DNA of 10,206 nt, taken from DATHSN01 sp035464115 (GTDB lineage: Bacteria > Actinomycetota > Acidimicrobiia > Acidimicrobiales > SKKL01). The notes beneath the pieces are model-generated. The model saw only the letters and a list, made by a program, of their open reading frames with translations. It was not told where the DNA came from and did not search any database. The stretch spans positions 1 through 10,206 of the forward strand of contig DATHSN010000293.1 in the NCBI GenBank assembly GCA_035464115.1, read 5' to 3'. Position 1 is the first letter of the stretch, and every line of letters starts with the position of its first letter. Shown in pieces: positions 7,001 through 10,206 of this stretch. The position numbers were made by a program, and so were the translations under genes.

Positions 7001-7017
7001 CGGTCCCGCCCGGACCG
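7001..7017. promoter_or_regulatory. Inverted repeat over the -35 region, candidate operator
   Basis: CGGTCC and GGACCG form a perfect inverted repeat separated by CGCCC in the divergent gap between the deacylase and GMC oxidoreductase genes. The left arm covers the -35 position expected for the TAGGGT promoter at 6979-6984, a place where a dimeric regulator would control the deacylase and possibly both genes. Function is inferred from position only. Confidence 0.3.
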
Positions 7018-7080
7018 CTCTGGACGCGCCGACGGTGAGCGGGCACGCTGCCGGTCGTGTCGGGATCCGGGGGGAGCGCC

Positions 7081-8622
7081 GTGCGCGACGAGGTCGACGT
7101 GATCGTGGTCGGGGCCGGATCGGCGGGCGCGGTCGTCGCGGCGCGAGCGAGCGAGGACCCGAACCGCACCGTGCTGCTCCTCGACGCCGGCCCCGACTAC
7201 CCGCTCGCCGCCGACCTGCCCGACGACCTGCGCGACGGGCGCGACAACTCCTACGTCGACCACGACTGGGGTCTCGCCTACACCCCGACGGTCGCCGGTC
7301 GTGAGGGTCCGTTCCCCCGGGGCCGGGTGGTCGGTGGCTCGAGCGCGGTGAACACCGCCATCGCCCTGCGGCCCGCGCCCGAGGACTGCGACCACTGGGC
7401 GGCGCTCGGCAACCCCGCGTGGGCGTGGGACCGGATGCTGCCGGCCCTGCGGCGCCTGGAGCGCGACCTCGACTTCGGCCACGAGCCCCACCACGGCGAC
7501 GCCGGCCCCATCACCATCCGGCGCCACCCACCGGCCGAGCTGGTGCCCACCCACGACGCGTTCCTCGACGCCGCCACCGAGCTCGGCTACGACGCCTGCC
7601 CCGACGCCAACCACCCGAGCGCGCTCGGGGCCGGCCCCCAGCCCATGAACAAGCTCGGCCGGCTCCGGGTGAGCGTGGCCATCGGCTACCTCGCCGCCGC
7701 TCGCCACCGCGACAACCTGCGGGTGCTCGGCGGACGGGTGTGCCGACGGGTGCTGGTGGAGGGCGGTCGGGCGGTCGGCGTCGAGGTCGAGACGGCCGAC
7801 GGCACGGTGGAGGTGCACCGCGCCCGCCTCGTGGTGGTGAGCGCCGGCGCCGTCCACACCCCCGGGGTGCTCGTGCGGTCCGGCATCGGCGACCGCCGCG
7901 AGCTCGACGCCCTGGGGATCGACGTGGTGGCGCACCTGCCCGGGGTGGGGGCCGGTCTCCAGGACCACCCCGCGGTCGCGGTGGTGGCCCGCCTGCGCGA
8001 CCCGTCGCTCGCCGCGTCCGACCTGCCGCTGATCCAGACGATCCTGCGGTACACCGCGCCGGAGAGCGCGCACCGCGCCGACCTGCAGATCGAGCTGCTC
8101 ACCCGGGTCGGCCGGCGGCCCGGCGAGGGCCTCATCGGCGTGGCGGCCGTGCTCGAGCAGTGCGAGTCGCGGGGCGAGGTGCGCCAGACGTCGGTCGATC
8201 CGCGGTCGTCACCGCGGATCGAGCCCCGCTTCTGCGCCGACGACCGTGACGCCGTCCGCCTGGCCGGGGCGGTCGACGACGCGATGGGGTTCCTGCAGCG
8301 GGGTGCGCTCGCCGACATGGTCGACGAGGTGGTGTTCCCCGCGCCCGGCCGCCCCTTCGACGCCGAGGCCCGCCTCCACGTGGTTCGCACCCGCGCCGGC
8401 TCGGGCTATCACCCCACCGGCACCGCCCGCATGGGGCCGACCGGCGATCCAGGGGCGGTGGTCGACGAGCGTGGGCGCTGCCACGCCGTCGACGGCCTCG
8501 TGGTGGCCGACGCGTCGATCCTGCCGACCGTCCCGCGGGCCAACACCAACCTCACGTCGATCGCCGTCGGTGAGCGCCTCGGTGAGTGGCTGCGCACCGA
8601 CCCCGCTGGCTTCGGGCTGTAG
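7081..8622 (+). CDS. GMC-family FAD-dependent oxidoreductase (choline dehydrogenase-like)
   Basis: A 513-residue flavoprotein of the glucose-methanol-choline family, which oxidises alcohols to aldehydes or ketones. Seen: the N-terminal FAD motif GAGSAG (11-16) and acidic residue in LLLDAG (33-38); the first GMC signature region GRVVGGSSAVN (81-91); the second signature, from VSAGAVHTPG to SGIG (253-270); and the C-terminal catalytic pair His444 in YHPTGTARMG and Asn490 in NTNLTS. The GGSSAVN segment lacks the histidine used for covalent FAD in choline oxidase, so FAD is probably non-covalent. GTG at 7081 is chosen because GGGGGGAG lies just upstream and because the FAD motif then falls close to the N terminus. 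An in-frame GTG at 7057 would add eight residues and is a real alternative. There is no signal peptide. The substrate is not identifiable; no betaine aldehyde dehydrogenase is adjacent. It diverges from the deacylase and precedes the copper oxidase. Confidence 0.92.
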   Translation: MRDEVDVIVVGAGSAGAVVAARASEDPNRTVLLLDAGPDYPLAADLPDDLRDGRDNSYVDHDWGLAYTPTVAGREGPFPRGRVVGGSSAVNTAIALRPAPEDCDHWAALGNPAWAWDRMLPALRRLERDLDFGHEPHHGDAGPITIRRHPPAELVPTHDAFLDAATELGYDACPDANHPSALGAGPQPMNKLGRLRVSVAIGYLAAARHRDNLRVLGGRVCRRVLVEGGRAVGVEVETADGTVEVHRARLVVVSAGAVHTPGVLVRSGIGDRRELDALGIDVVAHLPGVGAGLQDHPAVAVVARLRDPSLAASDLPLIQTILRYTAPESAHRADLQIELLTRVGRRPGEGLIGVAAVLEQCESRGEVRQTSVDPRSSPRIEPRFCADDRDAVRLAGAVDDAMGFLQRGALADMVDEVVFPAPGRPFDAEARLHVVRTRAGSGYHPTGTARMGPTGDPGAVVDERGRCHAVDGLVVADASILPTVPRANTNLTSIAVGERLGEWLRTDPAGFGL

Positions 8623-8647
8623 CGGTCGCGAGCGCCGTTCCAGGTTT

Positions 8648-8661
8648 GGGACCTTTGACCC
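8648..8661 (+). promoter_or_regulatory. DosR/DevR-like box upstream of the multicopper oxidase
   Basis: GGGACCTTTGACCC closely matches the mycobacterial DosR core GGGACTTNNGNCCCT: it differs only at the sixth base and at the base after the core, and it is preceded by TTT as the longer consensus TTSGGGAC expects. DosR/DevR is the two-component regulator of hypoxia and nitric oxide responses in actinobacteria. The box lies in the gap between the GMC gene stop and the copper oxidase, about 90 bases before its chosen start. A single site in one window can occur by chance. Confidence 0.45.
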
Positions 8662-8714
8662 GGCGCGGCGGGTCTGGTGGCCGTGACGGGCGGCACCGTC
8701 CCCGGCGAACATCC

Positions 8715-8730
8715 CTCGAACCGTTTCGAG
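8715..8730. promoter_or_regulatory. Inverted repeat in the leader of the multicopper oxidase gene
   Basis: CTCGAA and TTCGAG flank CCGT to give a perfect six-pair stem with a four-base loop, ten bases before the AAGGGG ribosome site. It may be a repressor operator or an mRNA hairpin. It would be coding if translation started at 8677 instead of 8752. Confidence 0.25.
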
Positions 8731-8740
8731 TTCAACGACC

Positions 8741-8746
8741 AAGGGG
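8741..8746 (+). promoter_or_regulatory. Ribosome binding site of the multicopper oxidase gene
   Basis: AAGGGG lies five bases before the GTG at 8752 and supports that start over the upstream GTG codons at 8677 and 8683, which have no comparable sequence. Confidence 0.55.
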
Positions 8747-8751
8747 AACCC

Positions 8752-10170
8752 GTGGCCGCACCCACCCGCACCGAGGGCGCCAGCGCCTTTTCGATCTTCG
8801 CCGCCCTGATCGGGCTGGCGGCCTTCGCTCTCGCCGCGATCGCCATCATCGTCGTCTCCGTGGGTGACGACGACGCCAACGTCACCGCGGGCGGCGACTC
8901 GGCCGCCGCCGCGCAGGCTCCCCGCGTGGGCGCCAGCCTGAGCGAGTTCGCCATCGCCCTCGAGGCCTCGGTGGTGCCGCCGAACTCGATCATCGAGGTG
9001 GTCAACAACGGCGCCATCGAGCACGACCTGGCGGTGAAGGGCACCGACCTCGCCACCGCCACCCTGCCCAACGGCGGCTCCGACATGGTCGACCTGGCCG
9101 GCCTCGCGCCCGGCACCTACGACCTGGTGTGCACCATCCCCGGCCACGAGGGCTCGGGCATGATCACCCAGATCACCATCGACGAGTCGGCGACGGCCCC
9201 GGTGTCACCCGGCGAGTCCGCCGGCGGTCACGGCCACGCCGACGTCACCCCCGAGGAGGCCACCGCCCTCGACGAGTCGATGATGGCGTCGATGATGGCC
9301 TTCCCCGCCGAGACCGAGGGCAAGGGCAACGTGCCCCTCGAGCCGGTGAGCATCGAGGCCGACGGCACCAAGGTGTTCGAGCTCGAGGCCTCGATCATCG
9401 AGTGGGAGGTCTCCCCCGGCGAGATCGTCGACGCCTGGGCCTACAACGGCCAGGTGCCCGGACCGTGGATCGACCTCGAGGTGGGCGACAGCATCCGCGT
9501 CGAGTTCACCAACAACACGCCGCTCGGCTCCGACATCCACTGGCACGGCATCACCCTGCAGAACCAGCAGGACGGCGTGGCGCCCTACACGCAGGACATC
9601 GTCAGCTCCGGCGACTCGTTCACCTACGAGTTCACCGTGATCGAGCCGATGGTGGCCATGTACCACGCCCACGCCCACAGCCAGGACTCGGTCCCCAACG
9701 GCATGTTCGGCGCCATCACCGTGGGCGACGTGACCCTCCCGGCGGGCCAGACCGTGTCGGGCTTCGAGATCCCGGCCGACATCGAGATCGCCCAGGAGCT
9801 CCCCATGGTGCTCAACGACGCCGGCGTCATCGGCTACTCGCTCAACGGCAAGGGCTTCCCCGCCACCGAGCCGATCGTGGCCGACGTCGGCGACTGGGTG
9901 ATGGTCCACTACTACTCCGAGGGCCTGCAGATCCACCCGATGCACCTGCACGGCTTCCGCCAGCTGGTCATCGCCAAGGACGGCATCCCCCTCGACCAGC
10001 CCTACTGGGTCGACACCCTCAACATCGCCCCCGGCGAGCGCTACACGGTGATCTTCCAGGTCGACCAGCCCGGTGTCTGGGTCTTCCACTGCCACATCCT
10101 CACCCACGTCGAGCGCACCGGTGAGATGTTCGGCATGGTCACCGCGGTGGTCGCCAACGAGCCGACCTGA
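8752..10170 (+). CDS. Membrane-anchored three-cupredoxin multicopper oxidase (blue-copper domain fused to a two-domain laccase-like core)
   Basis: A 472-residue oxidase expected to act outside the membrane, taking electrons from a reductant (phenolic, metal or protein) and reducing oxygen to water. Seen: a short N-terminal cytoplasmic stretch; one hydrophobic segment (about 13-37) followed by acidic residues, read as an N-in anchor; a plastocyanin-like domain (about 60-144) with a complete type 1 copper set His91, Cys127, His132 and Met137; a linker with HGH (160-162) and MMASMM (177-182); then two cupredoxin domains. Domain two has HWHG (263-266) and YHAHAH (304-309). Domain three has HPMHLHG (395-401) and HCHILTH (446-452), with Met459 as likely axial ligand. 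Four HxH motifs indicate a trinuclear copper cluster. Type 1 copper is in the last domain (Cys447), while domain two has Ala306 where nitrite reductase NirK has cysteine. This is the type B two-domain pattern, so an automatic nitrite reductase label would be doubtful. GTG at 8752 has the best ribosome site; GTG at 8677 would add 25 residues of lower third-position GC. Confidence 0.9.
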   Translation: MAAPTRTEGASAFSIFAALIGLAAFALAAIAIIVVSVGDDDANVTAGGDSAAAAQAPRVGASLSEFAIALEASVVPPNSIIEVVNNGAIEHDLAVKGTDLATATLPNGGSDMVDLAGLAPGTYDLVCTIPGHEGSGMITQITIDESATAPVSPGESAGGHGHADVTPEEATALDESMMASMMAFPAETEGKGNVPLEPVSIEADGTKVFELEASIIEWEVSPGEIVDAWAYNGQVPGPWIDLEVGDSIRVEFTNNTPLGSDIHWHGITLQNQQDGVAPYTQDIVSSGDSFTYEFTVIEPMVAMYHAHAHSQDSVPNGMFGAITVGDVTLPAGQTVSGFEIPADIEIAQELPMVLNDAGVIGYSLNGKGFPATEPIVADVGDWVMVHYYSEGLQIHPMHLHGFRQLVIAKDGIPLDQPYWVDTLNIAPGERYTVIFQVDQPGVWVFHCHILTHVERTGEMFGMVTAVVANEPT

Positions 10171-10206
10171 TCCCACGCCCCGGCGGAGGGCGCGACGGAG
10201 GCGGGG

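Noticed and set aside
6948..7169. N-terminal extension of the deacylase frame by 74 residues
   Set aside because: It runs through the divergent promoter region and into the GMC gene, and shows no signal peptide or conserved motif. GTG at 6947 has a ribosome site.
5496..7304. Long open frame of 602 codons on the plus strand antisense to the deacylase
   Set aside because: Its composition is low-complexity and without motifs, and the minus strand encodes a full amidohydrolase with all metal ligands.
8752..10170. Copper nitrite reductase (nirK)
   Set aside because: The domain that should hold type 1 copper in NirK lacks the cysteine (Ala306), and the HPMHLHG and HCHILTH motifs of the last domain are laccase-type.
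10171..10206. Terminator after the copper oxidase
   Set aside because: CGCCC and GGGCG could pair around a seven-base loop, but the stem is short, there is no U-tract and the window ends before the context can be judged.

Overview
The window is very GC-rich with almost exclusive G or C at third codon positions, Shine-Dalgarno-type starts, several GTG starts and a few TAGNNT -10-like hexamers. This suggests a high-GC actinobacterium. The style (form II CoxL homologue, crotonase, GMC oxidoreductase, membrane-anchored copper oxidase) would fit Acidimicrobiia, but that placement is inference. Seven protein-coding genes fill nearly all of the window. No RNA genes, mobile elements, CRISPR arrays or long repeats are visible, and no stretch over 300 bases lacks a gene.

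Layout: (1) 19-1413 (+) glucose-6-phosphate dehydrogenase, pentose phosphate pathway. (2) Convergent with it, a two-gene minus-strand unit read from 4544 to 1432: a crotonase-fold enoyl-CoA hydratase/isomerase, then a molybdenum hydroxylase large subunit carrying the form II CoxL active-site motif. No FAD or 2Fe-2S subunit gene is in the window. (3) 4665-5453 (+), an alpha/beta hydrolase diverging from the crotonase, with a possible leaderless promoter. (4) 5481-6947 (-), an N-acyl-D-amino-acid deacylase-family zinc amidohydrolase. (5) Divergent from it, 7081-8622 (+), a GMC-family FAD oxidoreductase. (6) 8752-10170 (+), a membrane-anchored multicopper oxidase made of an N-terminal blue-copper domain plus a two-domain laccase-like core.

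The genes do not form one obvious pathway. The crotonase/molybdenum hydroxylase pair looks like a small catabolic operon. The hydrolase, deacylase and GMC oxidoreductase are scavenging or catabolic enzymes of unproven substrate. The strongest points for follow-up are the three-cupredoxin oxidase with a DosR/DevR-like box (8648-8661) upstream, which hints at low-oxygen control of a copper oxidase, and the orphan form II CoxL homologue paired with a crotonase whose second catalytic glutamate position is replaced. No clear new multi-gene system is evident.
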